Source: Pagrus major (Eukaryota > Chordata > Actinopteri > Spariformes > Sparidae). Taken from it: a stretch of 64,000 nt of DNA. The DNA lies in the NCBI RefSeq assembly GCF_040436345.1, contig NC_133238.1, forward strand, positions 5,582,150-5,646,149, written 5' to 3'. The position numbers were made by a program, and so were the translations under genes. The notes below the pieces were generated by a model, which was given only the letters and a program-made list of their open reading frames with translations, did not search any database and was not told where the DNA came from. Shown here one piece after another: positions 21,474-33,020 of this stretch (positions within the stretch are counted from its first letter, which is position 1; every line of letters starts with the position of its first letter).

Positions 21474-24400
21474 TTAAAAAAGATCCATTAAAGCAACAGG
21501 AATTTTGTCAGTTTTCCACCAATTTTTCATTTCTTGATCATTATACTTAATTCTATCCCTAATGATGTAGTCCCTGACACCTGTAATGCCAACCTTTGCC
21601 ACAGAATCAGGTGAAATAGAGAGCTTTCTGAAGGCAGTTAGGTTTCTGCATTTCCAGATACCTTCTTTGACACAGTTGATGATTGCCCACCACCTTTCAT
21701 TTCTGTCCTTTTCATCTGTCTCAATGTTTCCATATAAAACATCCATTTCATTAGGGGCTCTAAAAAGGTCTGTTAACCATGGTTTTAAAATTTCCCACAC
21801 TGCCCTTGAAACAGCGCATGACCAAAAGCAGTGAGCCACATCTTCACCATCATTACAATTTTTTATTGGACATTTAGCACTACGTGTGCATCGCCTTCTC
21901 AGCAAGAAGGCTCTTGTAGGGACACAATTTTGGGCTATCTTCCAGGCCAGGTCCTTATGTACATTGAACAAAAATGGTAAGTTTACATTTTTCCAAACTC
22001 TGATGCATTTGCTCTCAGGTAGGATACCTACCGGCACAAGGCTAGAGGTCGGGGGTGAAAGGCACCCCTCCACATCAACCCTATCTATTTTACCTAACAC
22101 GGACCAATCTAACTTTGCTACTTTAAAGAGTGTTAATGCTCTCTCGTATAGAGCTGGTCTACTTTCAGCATTGGGCGTACAAAGAGAAACCCTTTTACCC
22201 TTCCCTCTATACATCATGCGGCCTACCCAAAACTTGGCAAAATGAAACCAGAGACTGGTATTGCTCTCTGTAAAAACAGCATTCAAAATTGGTGTCAAAA
22301 AAAGGGCATCAAATTTGGCCCCCAACTCAGGTACAGCTTTCCCTCCTTTAACCAGAGGTTTGTACATGATGTCTCTTTTGACATGTTCTTGTTGGGAGCT
22401 CCAAATGAATTGAAACATGATGCGTCTCAAAGAGGTCAGGAATGTCTTGGGAGCTGGCAGAGTGGCCGCCAGAAAGGTCAAAGAGGCCAGAACCTCAGCC
22501 TTAATCACCAAAATTTTGCCAGTGAATGTTAGATCCCTCTGCTCCCACTGAAGCAATTTTCCTTTGATAGCTGGTAGTCTTGCTTCCCAATTTATTATTT
22601 CCATTCCCTTCCCAATTTCCACTCCCAAAATTTTTACCCTCTCTTCTTTTTCAACTAACCCTAAATCAGGCTTTCTTTCTGGCCAATTAAGGTAGAGGAT
22701 CTCACTCTTGGCCCGGTTCAGTTTGGCCCCAGATGCTTGAGAAAATTGCTCACTCCACTGGAGGGCTTTAACCATTGAATTATTGCTGGTACAAAGGATT
22801 GTCAAGTCATCCATATACAGGGACATTTTAGCCTCCTTTCCATTACTACCAGGGACAGGAAGGCCCCGAATATCAGTGTCATGTTTTATCCCACAGGCCA
22901 GAGGCTCCATGGCTAGTACAAACAGGCTGACTGATAGCGGGCATCCCTGTCTGACCCCTGCCTGGATCTTAATAGGTTCACTGAAGTGGCCATTAATGTT
23001 TACTCTACTAGAGCAATCAAAGTACAGTAAATTAATCCATGCCCTCAACTGTGGGCCGAACCCAAACCTCACCAGTGCTTCTTTGAGATACTCATGGCTT
23101 ATTCTATCAAAGGCTTTTTCTAAATCCAGGCCAGCAATACATAGGGGTACATTGCGATCTAAAGCATACAAGTATGAATCTCTTATTAAAGCAAGGTTAT
23201 CACTCATGGAGCGACCTGGAACCACACAGGTCTGCTCGACCCCAACCAACCTCTCTATCACCTCTTGTAGGCGAAGAAAGATTGCTTTTGCTAGAATCTT
23301 ACGATCAACACCAAGGAGAGTAAGGGGGCGCCAGTTTTTAAGATCTTTTTTTTCACCTTTCTTGAATAGAAGGGAAATGGTACCTTCCTTTAGGGATGGT
23401 GGTAACGACCCTAATTGGAGGCTCTCATTGTACATCTCCAAAAGAGGGGCCTTTAACTCTGCCCAGAAGGTAGTATAAAATTCTTTTGGCAACCCATCTG
23501 CCCCAGGGGCCTTGTTATTTTGCATGCTTTCTACTGCTTTGGTGAGTTCACTCAGAGATATTTTACTGTCAAGCTTCCCTTTAAATTCGTTAATATTTTT
23601 ATCTACTTTAGATAGAAGGTTTTCTAAAGCTGTCTTATCTAAATCTTCACTTTTGTAAAGATCAGAGTAGAAGGAGTGTACACAACTTAGTATCTCATGT
23701 ATTTCAGTTTTTTCTTGTCCCTCTTTATTCTTTAATCCTTCTATAAAGTTTTTAGGCCTAGCTAATTTCCTAAAAAAGTATCTAGAGCATTTTTCATTGT
23801 TTTCCATGTGGTGGACTCGGCTACGAATCAGTAGCCCCCGACTGGCCGCCGTGGAGAGGCGTAACATCTCTCTCTTCAATTGAGCTATATCCTCTGCAAC
23901 ATCTAGCCCGGCATAAGCCATTATATAAAATCTCTGCAGCTTTGCCTGATATTTCTGGAGCTTCAGACGTCTCTTTTTAGCAGTTCGTTTACCCACCTCT
24001 ATGAAAAAAGTTTTTGCCCTAACCTTGACTTCTTCCCACCATTCCCCCACAGAGTTGAAGGAGGGCTTAAGAGAGAGCCATTGGTTAAGCTTCACCTTAA
24101 AATCATTGACCACCTTTGCATCTTGTAGTAGGGAAATATTCAGCTTCCATGAACCTCTACCTTTTTTGATGTTTTCTTTAAACATGAGAGAACATTCAAT
24201 TTTATGATGGTCAGAGAAAAAAACTGGCGTGACTGCTGCATCTACAACCTGCAGCCCCCTTGATGTCAACAGAAAGTCTATTCTGGAATGGGTTCTGCCG
24301 TTGGACCAGGTATACCCAGGTAAACTCGGATTTTTTAAGCGGTAAACATCTAACAGTCTAAAATCTTTAATAATGTTTTTTAGGATTTCAGAACTGGAGT

Positions 24401-24899
24401 CCAGCCTTACTGTGGAGGTGGTTAACTTTTCTTTTTTGCTTACCAAGCAGTTGAAATCGCCACCCAGAATGACCTCTCTGTTACACAACAAAAGGGGTTG
24501 TAATTCTTTGAGCACTGTTAACCGTTCTCGGAGCTCAACAGGGCAATACACATTGATTACTCTTAACTTAGCGTTAAACAGTGAAACATCAACACATAGA
24601 ATTCTCCCATCTATCACACGTTGTACCTTCTGGATGATAAAATCATGCCCTCTAAATAATACTGCAACCCCTGAAGATCTGTTTTTGTTGTCGCCTGACC
24701 ATACTGATGGGCCGTGGCTCCATCTCTCCTCGAAGACCTTGTAATTCTCTCTATAGGATACATTACATTCTTGAAGTAGGAAGATGTCATTACCCTCTGA
24801 GTGTAGAAAAGTGAAGGCTGATGAGCACTTTACTGGGTCATTTAGTCCTCTAGTATTGAGGGATGCTATAGAGAGAGGAGCCATAGAAGTGCAGTTCAA
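21474..24899 (-). CDS. LINE ORF2: APE endonuclease and reverse transcriptase (copy C)
   Basis: Predicted 1141-aa protein that nicks the U1 gene and copies the element RNA into it by target-primed reverse transcription. The APE-type endonuclease spans about residues 8-240: N15, E44 in LLQEC, Y118, GGDFN at 146-150, RIDF at 206-209 and SDHH at 229-232. The reverse transcriptase spans about 450-750: NNKAPGADG near 461-469, PGRSMSDN near 561-568, LDLEKAFD at 591-598 with D592, GVRQGCPLS at 648-656, and YMDD at 695-698. Most L1-like RTs have FADD or YADD, so YMDD is a little unusual. A CCHC knuckle (C1010, C1015, H1023, C1028) lies near the C-terminus. It starts 40 nt after the ORF1 stop. A second ATG lies six codons in (MAPLS), and either could be the start. 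No stop or frameshift seen. Confidence 0.95.
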   Translation of the reverse strand: MNCTSMAPLSIASLNTRGLNDPVKCSSAFTFLHSEGNDIFLLQECNVSYRENYKVFEERWSHGPSVWSGDNKNRSSGVAVLFRGHDFIIQKVQRVIDGRILCVDVSLFNAKLRVINVYCPVELRERLTVLKELQPLLLCNREVILGGDFNCLVSKKEKLTTSTVRLDSSSEILKNIIKDFRLLDVYRLKNPSLPGYTWSNGRTHSRIDFLLTSRGLQVVDAAVTPVFFSDHHKIECSLMFKENIKKGRGSWKLNISLLQDAKVVNDFKVKLNQWLSLKPSFNSVGEWWEEVKVRAKTFFIEVGKRTAKKRRLKLQKYQAKLQRFYIMAYAGLDVAEDIAQLKREMLRLSTAASRGLLIRSRVHHMENNEKCSRYFFRKLARPKNFIEGLKNKEGQEKTEIHEILSCVHSFYSDLYKSEDLDKTALENLLSKVDKNINEFKGKLDSKISLSELTKAVESMQNNKAPGADGLPKEFYTTFWAELKAPLLEMYNESLQLGSLPPSLKEGTISLLFKKGEKKDLKNWRPLTLLGVDRKILAKAIFLRLQEVIERLVGVEQTCVVPGRSMSDNLALIRDSYLYALDRNVPLCIAGLDLEKAFDRISHEYLKEALVRFGFGPQLRAWINLLYFDCSSRVNINGHFSEPIKIQAGVRQGCPLSVSLFVLAMEPLACGIKHDTDIRGLPVPGSNGKEAKMSLYMDDLTILCTSNNSMVKALQWSEQFSQASGAKLNRAKSEILYLNWPERKPDLGLVEKEERVKILGVEIGKGMEIINWEARLPAIKGKLLQWEQRDLTFTGKILVIKAEVLASLTFLAATLPAPKTFLTSLRRIMFQFIWSSQQEHVKRDIMYKPLVKGGKAVPELGAKFDALFLTPILNAVFTESNTSLWFHFAKFWVGRMMYRGKGKRVSLCTPNAESRPALYERALTLFKVAKLDWSVLGKIDRVDVEGCLSPPTSSLVPVGILPESKCIRVWKNVNLPFLFNVHKDLAWKIAQNCVPTRAFLLRRRCTRSAKCPIKNCNDGEDVAHCFWSCAVSRAVWEILKPWLTDLFRAPNEMDVLYGNIETDEKDRNERWWAIINCVKEGIWKCRNLTAFRKLSISPDSVAKVGITGVRDYIIRDRIKYNDQEMKNWWKTDKIPVALMDLF

Positions 24900-24939
24900 A
24901 GGGGTGAAGAGGGTTAGTTCAGTGACAACTATGTAACAT

Positions 24940-26547
24940 CTACTTTTTCTTAATTATCTTCTTTTTCTTTGGTTTCACATCTCTTTCCACCTTTCTTGAC
25001 ATGTCTTTTATCTGTGTTGTAGATGTAAAAGCAACTACAACATCTTGCTCAAGAAAGGGGTTTGATGTGGGGGAGGAAACGGGCCAGTTGGAATGAGGTA
25101 ACACAGAAGAGGTCGAGGGGGAGGATTCACCTGATGGGGGGGACTCATTTACCCGTTTTCTTGAAGGAGAGTCCACTGTGTCTGGTACCAAGGTGGTGGC
25201 AATGGGAAGGGGCAAAGAGGTCAGTAAGGACTGGGAGGCATCTTCAGCCCGTTCCATGGAGGTCTGGGAGCTGGGATCTGGCACTGATGCAAGGTTGACT
25301 GTAGATGTTGACCTCGGGCGTTGGCCATCCAATGATGAGGAGGCAGATGAGTCTGGTCCCTGATGGATGGTGATGATTGGCAGCAGGGATGTTGAGCCCT
25401 CAACTTCCTCGAAGAGAGAATTGGCCGTTGGTTCTTGTTTCAAGGTAGCTGCATGAGGAGAGATGCTAGCCAGCAGGTTGTCCAGACGGTTCCCTGCCTC
25501 CTGTAGAGTCATCGGGGTCAACTCTGTCCTTGAGCTGGAGCCAGGTTCGGGAGGATGGTCTGCTTGATGGAAAGCAGTGAGGTCCATTGTGGAGGCAGGG
25601 GAGTTGAATGCTTCGTCGTCATTTTCTAATAGCCCAGCGCTCCAGTCCAAGACTCGTGTTCCCTCTTGTACCTCCTCCTCCAGGTCCAACACCGGTTCTT
25701 CACTTGGCTGTTGGAGTGCAGGGCCAGATGGCTGTCGCACTGGGCTTGTATGTTGAGAGGGCGCCTGATTGTTGCCAGAGTTTTCAGCAATGTGGTCTTG
25801 GCCTAAAGAAACAATTGATCTTACTGTGGACAGTTTCAGCCGGTTGGAGTATGCTTGAGGGCAGTCTTTAAAGCGATGTTGGGCTGAGGCACAGAGATTG
25901 CATTTTACAGGGGTTGGACATTGGGCTGTTGTATGGTCGAGTGCTTTGCAGTTCCTGCAGATGTCCACCGTACATGCAGCAGCCAGATGTTCTAGGCTGC
26001 CGCATTTACGACATTCTTTTGGCTGACCAGAGTAGAACACAGACCCTCTGAAGGCTCCCAACTGGATGGTGCTTGGGAGATGCTGGAGGACCCCCTGTCG
26101 CCTTATGAGACGCACTTGAAATCGTCTGGTGCCTGTCTTGATTCCATCTATGTCAACAACTTCCATGGCATGAATCACCTCACAGTACCGAGCCATCCAT
26201 GTCCAAACATCCTGGTTCCTGACTCTCTCAGAGAAAATCATTACATGTACTGTTTTCAGGTCTCTCTCTGCCAAAGGTGACATAATAATGTTCTTGAAGC
26301 TTGTTGTTGACTTTTTCTTGATTTCAAACTTTTCCAGGCAACTTTCGTAGTATCGTGTTGTTGTAAATATCACCTCAAAGATCTTCTTACCCGGAAATGC
26401 AAAAACGTAGTCAAGCTGGTTGGTGGAAATGCCAAGTTCTTTTTGCAAAATCTGTCTGCTGAATTGCAGCCGGTCCATCTGAAGATCTTCCAGAAGGTCG
26501 AAGCGGACAGCATTCCTGCGGTTGGCTTGATTGTTTCCTAACGCCAT
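24940..26547 (-). CDS. LINE ORF1: nucleic-acid-binding protein with three CCHC knuckles (copy C)
   Basis: Predicted 535-aa protein that should coat the element RNA. Residues 1-170 look like the N-terminal domain found in Tx1-type ORF1 and in ZCCHC3-like vertebrate proteins (recognised from memory). Three perfect CX2CX4HX4C knuckles follow: C179-C192, C197-C210 and C216-C229. Residues 240-510 are rich in Ser, Pro, Glu and Gln and look disordered. The C-terminus is very basic (KPKKKKIIKKK), a possible nuclear or RNA-binding tail. The ATG is 102 nt from the element 5' end and is the first in frame. Confidence 0.92.
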   Translation of the reverse strand: MALGNNQANRRNAVRFDLLEDLQMDRLQFSRQILQKELGISTNQLDYVFAFPGKKIFEVIFTTTRYYESCLEKFEIKKKSTTSFKNIIMSPLAERDLKTVHVMIFSERVRNQDVWTWMARYCEVIHAMEVVDIDGIKTGTRRFQVRLIRRQGVLQHLPSTIQLGAFRGSVFYSGQPKECRKCGSLEHLAAACTVDICRNCKALDHTTAQCPTPVKCNLCASAQHRFKDCPQAYSNRLKLSTVRSIVSLGQDHIAENSGNNQAPSQHTSPVRQPSGPALQQPSEEPVLDLEEEVQEGTRVLDWSAGLLENDDEAFNSPASTMDLTAFHQADHPPEPGSSSRTELTPMTLQEAGNRLDNLLASISPHAATLKQEPTANSLFEEVEGSTSLLPIITIHQGPDSSASSSLDGQRPRSTSTVNLASVPDPSSQTSMERAEDASQSLLTSLPLPIATTLVPDTVDSPSRKRVNESPPSGESSPSTSSVLPHSNWPVSSPTSNPFLEQDVVVAFTSTTQIKDMSRKVERDVKPKKKKIIKKK

Positions 26548-26649
26548 GCTGGTCCTCTGGCCAGAAAGGAGCCGGTATGATATAGCCGCCGACGCTATTT
26601 ACTTTATTGTGCCCCATACACCGCTCGACAACAATAGAGTCAGTTGATA

Positions 26650-26683
26650 CTTGATCATGGTATCTCCCCTGCCAGGTAAGTAT
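26650..26683 (-). pseudogene. U1 snRNA 5' part (nt 1-34) of split copy 24
   Basis: Ends at CAAG, directly followed on the U1 strand by the 5' end of LINE copy C. The U1 promoter is intact and points into the LINE. The spacer of this unit lacks 135 bp near 26900. Confidence 0.95.
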
Positions 26684-27193
26684 GAGTTGGAACAGTCTGA
26701 CACAGGATGGCCTTTCCCAGGCTCAGCCCCCTGGCTGACGGTGCCTCTGGGGGGATAATAGCAGAGTTAGGTGCCTTGGGCAATTTGCTCATCCTCATTG
26801 GGCACTAAAAGTTGCTGCAAATTCAAAAACACTGGTGCGACTTGACGAGGGTGGCTGGTCCACACATTGTGCCTGTTTTGTGTCCTTTTTCCAGCGATCC
26901 AGACCACATTTCTTATGCAATGGCTCGCAGAGGAGGAGACGCAACAAGGTTTGTGCCGTCTCTAGCAGGCCACGCCCACTCTGCCCTTTTACCGGGAAAA
27001 CGGGTAACCCGCACGCAACGCACTGCGACACAGCAGACGCCGGTGTACTGCAACGCTGTGACTTTCAGGACGGATTGAAACGGTAACACAAGGACCCCAA
27101 AGCAGCATTCAGAGGTTGAAGGTTGGCTTTCCGAGCTGCTCGGCAGAAAGTGCGGGAGACGAGCACTCATTTGTTTTTCTTCCACATTGTCAT
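26684..27193. repeat. U1 spacer with 135-bp deletion
   Basis: G-type spacer of 510 bp instead of 645. The deletion joins cagcgatcca to gaccacattt at about 26900, between two copies of tcca, as in slippage or microhomology joining. Confidence 0.9.
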
Positions 27194-27357
27194 CAGGGGA
27201 GAGCGCGGACGCAGTCCCCCACTACCACAAATTATGCAGTCGAGATTCCCACATTTGGGGAATTCGCAGGGGTCAGCACAACCGGAGTGCAATGGCTGAG
27301 CCTCGCCCTGGGTGAACCACCTTCTTGATCATGGTATCTCCCCTGCCAGGTAAGTAT
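27194..27357 (-). ncRNA. U1 snRNA gene, copy 25
   Basis: Reference U1 sequence. V-type spacer. Confidence 0.97.
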
Positions 27358-28002
27358 GAGTTGGAACAGTCTGACACAGGATGGCCTTTCCCAGGCTCAG
27401 CCCCCTGGCTGACGGTGCCTCTGGGGGGATAATAGCAGAGTTAGGTGCCTTGGGCAATTTGCTCATCCTCATTGGGCACTAAAAGTTGCTGCAAATTCAA
27501 AAACACTGGTGCGACTTGACGAGGGTGGCTGGTCCACACATTGTGCCTGTTTTGTGTCCTTTTTCCAGCGATCCATCGCTCGGCAAAATAGAAAAATAAC
27601 ACTCCGTCAACGGCCACTTGGCATGATGTCTCCGCCCAGTCTGAATGCAACCAGAGACAATGTGCCGCACAAAAGCCTACCAGTAGGCATTCCAGCAATG
27701 GACGTGTCCAGACCACATTTCTTATGCAATGCCTCGCAGAGGAGGAGACGCAACAAGGTTTGTGCCGTCTCTAGCAGGCCACGCCCACTCTGCCCTTTTA
27801 CCGGGAAAACGGGTAACCCGCACGCAACGCACTGCGACACAGCAGACGCCGGTGTACTGCAACGCTGTGACTTTCAGGACGGATTGAAACGGTAACACAA
27901 GGACCCCAAAGCAGCATTCAGAGGTTGAAGGTTGGCTTTCCGAGCTGCTCGGCAGAAAGCGCGCCAGACGAGCACTCACTTGTTTTTCTTCCACATTGTC
28001 AT

Positions 28003-28166
28003 CAGGGGAGAGCGCGGACGCAGTCCCCCACTACCACAAATTATGCAGTCGAGATTCCCACATTTGGGGAATTCGCAGGGGTCAGCACAACCGGAGTGCA
28101 ATGGCTGAGCCTCGCCCTGGGTGAACCACCTTCTTGATCATGGTATCTCCCCTGCCAGGTAAGTAT
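28003..28166 (-). ncRNA. U1 snRNA gene, copy 26
   Basis: Reference U1 sequence and spacer, PSE variant ccccgtgg. Confidence 0.97.
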
Positions 28167-28811
28167 GAGTTGGAACAGTCTGACACAGGATGGCCTTTCC
28201 CAGGCTCAGCCCCGTGGCTGACGGTGCCTCTGGGGGGATAATAGCAGAGTTAGGTGCCTTGGGCAATTTGCTCATCCTCATTGGGCACTAAAAGTTGCTG
28301 CAAATTCAAAAACACTGGTGCGACTTGACGAGGGTGGCTGGTCCACACATTGTGCCTGTTTTGTGTCCTTTTTCCAGCGATCCATCGCTCGGCAAAATAG
28401 AAAAATAACACTCCGTCAACGGCCACTTGGCATGATGTCTCCGCCCAGTCTGAATGCAACCAGAGACAATGTGCCGCACAAAAGCCTACCAGTAGGCATT
28501 CCAGCAATGGACGCGTCCAGACCACATTTCTTATGCAATGCCTCGCAGAGGAGGAGACGCAACAAGGTTTGTGCCGTCTCTAGCAGGCCACGCCCACTCT
28601 GCCCTTTTACCGGGAAAACGGGTAACCCGCACGCAACGCACTGCGACACAGCAGACGCCGGTGTACTGCAACGCTGTGACTTTCAGGACGGATTGAAACG
28701 GTAACACAAGGACCCCAAAGCAGCATTCAGAGGTTGAAGGTCGGCTTTCCGAGCTGCTCGGCAGAAAGCGCGGGAGACGAGCACTCACTTGTTTTTCTTC
28801 CACATTGTCAT

Positions 28812-28975
28812 CAGGGGAGAGCGCGGACGCAGTCCCCCACTACCACAAATTATGCAGTCGAGATTCCCACATTTGGGGAATTCGCAGGGGTCAGCACAAC
28901 CGGAGTGCAATGGCTGAGCCTCGCCCTGGGTGAACCACCTTCTTGATCATGGTATCTCCCCTGCCAGGTAAGTAT
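28812..28975 (-). ncRNA. U1 snRNA gene, copy 27
   Basis: Reference U1 sequence. G-type spacer with tgaggggata. First unit of a 6-unit block that partly recurs at 33666. Confidence 0.97.
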
Positions 28976-29620
28976 GAGTTGGAACAGTCTGACACAGGAT
29001 GGCCTTTCCCAGGCTCAGCCCCCTGGCTGACGGTGCCTCTGAGGGGATAATAGCAGAGTTAGGTGCCTTGGGCAATTTGCTCATCCTCATTGGGCACTAA
29101 AAGTTGCTGCAAATTCAAAAACACTGGTGCGACTTGACGAGGGTGGCTGGTCCACACATTGTGCCTGTTTTGTGTCCTTTTTCCAGCGATCCATCGCTCG
29201 GCAAAATAGAAAAATAACACTCCGTCAACAGCCACTTGGCATGATGTCTCCGCCCAGTCTGAATGCAACCAGAGACAATGTGCCGCACAAAAGCCTACCA
29301 GTAGGCATTCCAGCAATGGACGCGTCCAGACCACATTTCTTATGCAATGGCTCGCAGAGGAGGAGACGCAACAAGGTTTGTGCCGTCTCTAGCAGGCCAC
29401 GCCCACTCTGCCCTTTTACCGGGAAAACGGGTAACCCGCACGCAACGCACTGCGACACAGCAGACGCCGGTGTACTGCAACGCTGTGACTTTCAGGACGG
29501 ATTGAAACGGTAACACAAGGACCCCAAAGCAGCATTCAGAGGTTGAAGGTTGGCTTTCCGAGCTGCTCGGCAGAAAGTGCGGGAGACGAGCACTCATTTG
29601 TTTTTCTTCCACATTGTCAT

Positions 29621-29784
29621 CAGGGGAGAGCGCGGACGCAGTCCCCCACTACCACAAATTATGCAGTCGAGATTCCCACATTTGGGGAATTCGCAGGGGT
29701 CAGCACAACCGGAGTGCAATGGCTGAGCCTCGCCCTGGGTGAACCACCTTCTTGATCATGGTATCTCCCCTGCCAGGTAAGTAT
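29621..29784 (-). ncRNA. U1 snRNA gene, copy 28
   Basis: Reference U1 sequence. V-type spacer with gggttacccg. Confidence 0.97.
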
Positions 29785-30429
29785 GAGTTGGAACAGTCTG
29801 ACACAGGATGGCCTTTCCCAGGCTCAGCCCCCTGGCTGACGGTGCCTCTGGGGGGATAATAGCAGAGTTAGGTGCCTTGGGCAATTTGCTCATCCTCATT
29901 GGGCACTAAAAGTTGCTGCAAATTCAAAAACACTGGTGCGACTTGACGAGGGTGGCTGGTCCACACATTGTGCCTGTTTTGTGTCCTTTTTCCAGCGATC
30001 CATCGCTCGGCAAAATAGAAAAATAACACTCCGTCAACGGCCACTTGGCATGATGTCTCCGCCCAGTCTGAATGCAACCAGAGACAATGTGCCGCACAAA
30101 AGCCTACCAGTAGGCATTCCAGCAATGGACGTGTCCAGACCACATTTCTTATGCAATGCCTCGCAGAGGAGGAGACGCAACAAGGTTTGTGCCGTCTCTA
30201 GCAGGCCACGCCCACTCTGCCCTTTTACCGGGAAAACGGGTTACCCGCACGCAACGCACTGCGACACAGCAGACGCCGGTGTACTGCAACGCTGTGACTT
30301 TCAGGACGGATTGAAACGGTAACACAAGGACCCCAAAGCAGCATTCAGAGGTTGAAGGTTGGCTTTCCGAGCTGCTCGGCAGAAAGCGCGCCAGACGAGC
30401 ACTCACTTGTTTTTCTTCCACATTGTCAT

Positions 30430-30593
30430 CAGGGGAGAGCGCGGACGCAGTCCCCCACTACCACAAATTATGCAGTCGAGATTCCCACATTTGGGGAATT
30501 CGCAGGGGTCAGCACAACCGGAGTGCAATGGCTGAGCCTCGCCCTGGGTGAACCACCTTCTTGATCATGGTATCTCCCCTGCCAGGTAAGTAT
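30430..30593 (-). ncRNA. U1 snRNA gene, copy 29
   Basis: Reference U1 sequence. PSE variant ccccgtgg and a private ggataaaagc next to it. Confidence 0.97.
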
Positions 30594-31238
30594 GAGTTGG
30601 AACAGTCTGACACAGGATGGCCTTTCCCAGGCTCAGCCCCGTGGCTGACGGTGCCTCTGGGGGGATAAAAGCAGAGTTAGGTGCCTTGGGCAATTTGCTC
30701 ATCCTCATTGGGCACTAAAAGTTGCTGCAAATTCAAAAACACTGGTGCGACTTGACGAGGGTGGCTGGTCCACACATTGTGCCTGTTTTGTGTCCTTTTT
30801 CCAGCGATCCATCGCTCGGCAAAATAGAAAAATAACACTCCGTCAACGGCCACTTGGCATGATGTCTCCGCCCAGTCTGAATGCAACCAGAGACAATGTG
30901 CCGCACAAAAGCCTACCAGTAGGCATTCCAGCAATGGACGCGTCCAGACCACATTTCTTATGCAATGCCTCGCAGAGGAGGAGACGCAACAAGGTTTGTG
31001 CCGTCTCTAGCAGGCCACGCCCACTCTGCCCTTTTACCGGGAAAACGGGTAACCCGCACGCAACGCACTGCGACACAGCAGACGCCGGTGTACTGCAACG
31101 CTGTGACTTTCAGGACGGATTGAAACGGTAACACAAGGACCCCAAAGCAGCATTCAGAGGTTGAAGGTCGGCTTTCCGAGCTGCTCGGCAGAAAGCGCGG
31201 GAGACGAGCACTCACTTGTTTTTCTTCCACATTGTCAT

Positions 31239-31402
31239 CAGGGGAGAGCGCGGACGCAGTCCCCCACTACCACAAATTATGCAGTCGAGATTCCCACATT
31301 TGGGGAATTCGCAGGGGTCAGCACAACCGGAGTGCAATGGCTGAGCCTCGCCCTGGGTGAACCACCTTCTTGATCATGGTATCTCCCCTGCCAGGTAAGT
31401 AT
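31239..31402 (-). ncRNA. U1 snRNA gene, copy 30
   Basis: Reference U1 sequence. tgaggggata by the PSE, and a private gttggaaaagtc just upstream of the start site (common form gttggaacagtc). Confidence 0.97.
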
Positions 31403-32047
31403 GAGTTGGAAAAGTCTGACACAGGATGGCCTTTCCCAGGCTCAGCCCCCTGGCTGACGGTGCCTCTGAGGGGATAATAGCAGAGTTAGGTGCCTTGGGC
31501 AATTTGCTCATCCTCATTGGGCACTAAAAGTTGCTGCAAATTCAAAAACACTGGTGCGACTTGACGAGGGTGGCTGGTCCACACATTGTGCCTGTTTTGT
31601 GTCCTTTTTCCAGCGATCCATCGCTCGGCAAAATAGAAAAATAACACTCCGTCAACGGCCACTTGGCATGATGTCTCCGCCCAGTCTGAATGCAACCAGA
31701 GACAATGTGCCGCACAAAAGCCTACCAGTAGGCATTCCAGCAATGGACGCGTCCAGACCACATTTCTTATGCAATGCCTCGCAGAGGAGGAGACGCAACA
31801 AGGTTTGTGCCGTCTCTAGCAGGCCACGCCCACTCTGCCCTTTTACCGGGAAAACGGGTAACCCGCACGCAACGCACTGCGACACAGCAGACGCCGGTGT
31901 ACTGCAACGCTGTGACTTTCAGGACGGATTGAAACGGTAACACAAGGACCCCAAAGCAGCATTCAGAGGTTGAAGGTTGGCTTTCCGAGCTGCTCGGCAG
32001 AAAGTGCGGGAGACGAGCACTCATTTGTTTTTCTTCCACATTGTCAT

Positions 32048-32211
32048 CAGGGGAGAGCGCGGACGCAGTCCCCCACTACCACAAATTATGCAGTCGAGAT
32101 TCCCACATTTGGGGAATTCGCAGGGGTCAGCACAACCGGAGTGCAATGGCTGAGCCTCGCCCTGGGTGAACCACCTTCTTGATCATGGTATCTCCCCTGC
32201 CAGGTAAGTAT
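32048..32211 (-). ncRNA. U1 snRNA gene, copy 31
   Basis: Reference U1 sequence. V-type spacer. Confidence 0.97.
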
Positions 32212-32856
32212 GAGTTGGAACAGTCTGACACAGGATGGCCTTTCCCAGGCTCAGCCCCCTGGCTGACGGTGCCTCTGGGGGGATAATAGCAGAGTTAGGT
32301 GCCTTGGGCAATTTGCTCATCCTCATTGGGCACTAAAAGTTGCTGCAAATTCAAAAACACTGGTGCGACTTGACGAGGGTGGCTGGTCCACACATTGTGC
32401 CTGTTTTGTGTCCTTTTTCCAGCGATCCATCGCTCGGCAAAATAGAAAAATAACACTCCGTCAACGGCCACTTGGCATGATGTCTCCGCCCAGTCTGAAT
32501 GCAACCAGAGACAATGTGCCGCACAAAAGCCTACCAGTAGGCATTCCAGCAATGGACGTGTCCAGACCACATTTCTTATGCAATGCCTCGCAGAGGAGGA
32601 GACGCAACAAGGTTTGTGCCGTCTCTAGCAGGCCACGCCCACTCTGCCCTTTTACCGGGAAAACGGGTAACCCGCACGCAACGCACTGCGACACAGCAGA
32701 CGCCGGTGTACTGCAACGCTGTGACTTTCAGGACGGATTGAAACGGTAACACAAGGACCCCAAAGCAGCATTCAGAGGTTGAAGGTTGGCTTTCCGAGCT
32801 GCTCGGCAGAAAGCGCGCCAGACGAGCACTCACTTGTTTTTCTTCCACATTGTCAT

Positions 32857-33020
32857 CAGGGGAGAGCGCGGACGCAGTCCCCCACTACCACAAATTATGC
32901 AGTCGAGATTCCCACATTTGGGGAATTCGCAGGGGTCAGCACAACCGGAGTGCAATGGCTGAGCCTCGCCCTGGGTGAACCACCTTCTTGATCATGGTAT
33001 CTCCCCTGCCAGGTAAGTAT
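32857..33020 (-). ncRNA. U1 snRNA gene, copy 32
   Basis: Reference U1 sequence and spacer, PSE variant ccccgtgg. Confidence 0.97.

Larger units (their letters stand above)
21289..26649 (-). mobile_element. U1-targeting Tx1-like LINE, copy C, full length
   Basis: A 5361-bp non-LTR retrotransposon in U1 orientation. Order on its strand: 102-nt 5' UTR, ORF1 (535 aa), 40-nt gap, ORF2 (1141 aa) in another frame, 185-nt 3' UTR with AATAAA close to the end and a short A run at the tip. No terminal repeats and no tRNA-like primer site. Endonuclease and RT order and type match the L1/Tx1 group, whose known members include families specific for U2 and 5S RNA genes. It lies between U1 nt 34 and nt 38, with nt 35-37 (AAG) missing and no target duplication. 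Both ORFs are open, so it looks whole. It is slightly more divergent than D and E, mostly by scattered substitutions. Confidence 0.95.

Noticed and set aside
21289-26649. Retrovirus or LTR element
   Set aside because: No long terminal repeats, no protease or integrase. APE endonuclease before RT and an A-ending 3' tip mark a LINE.
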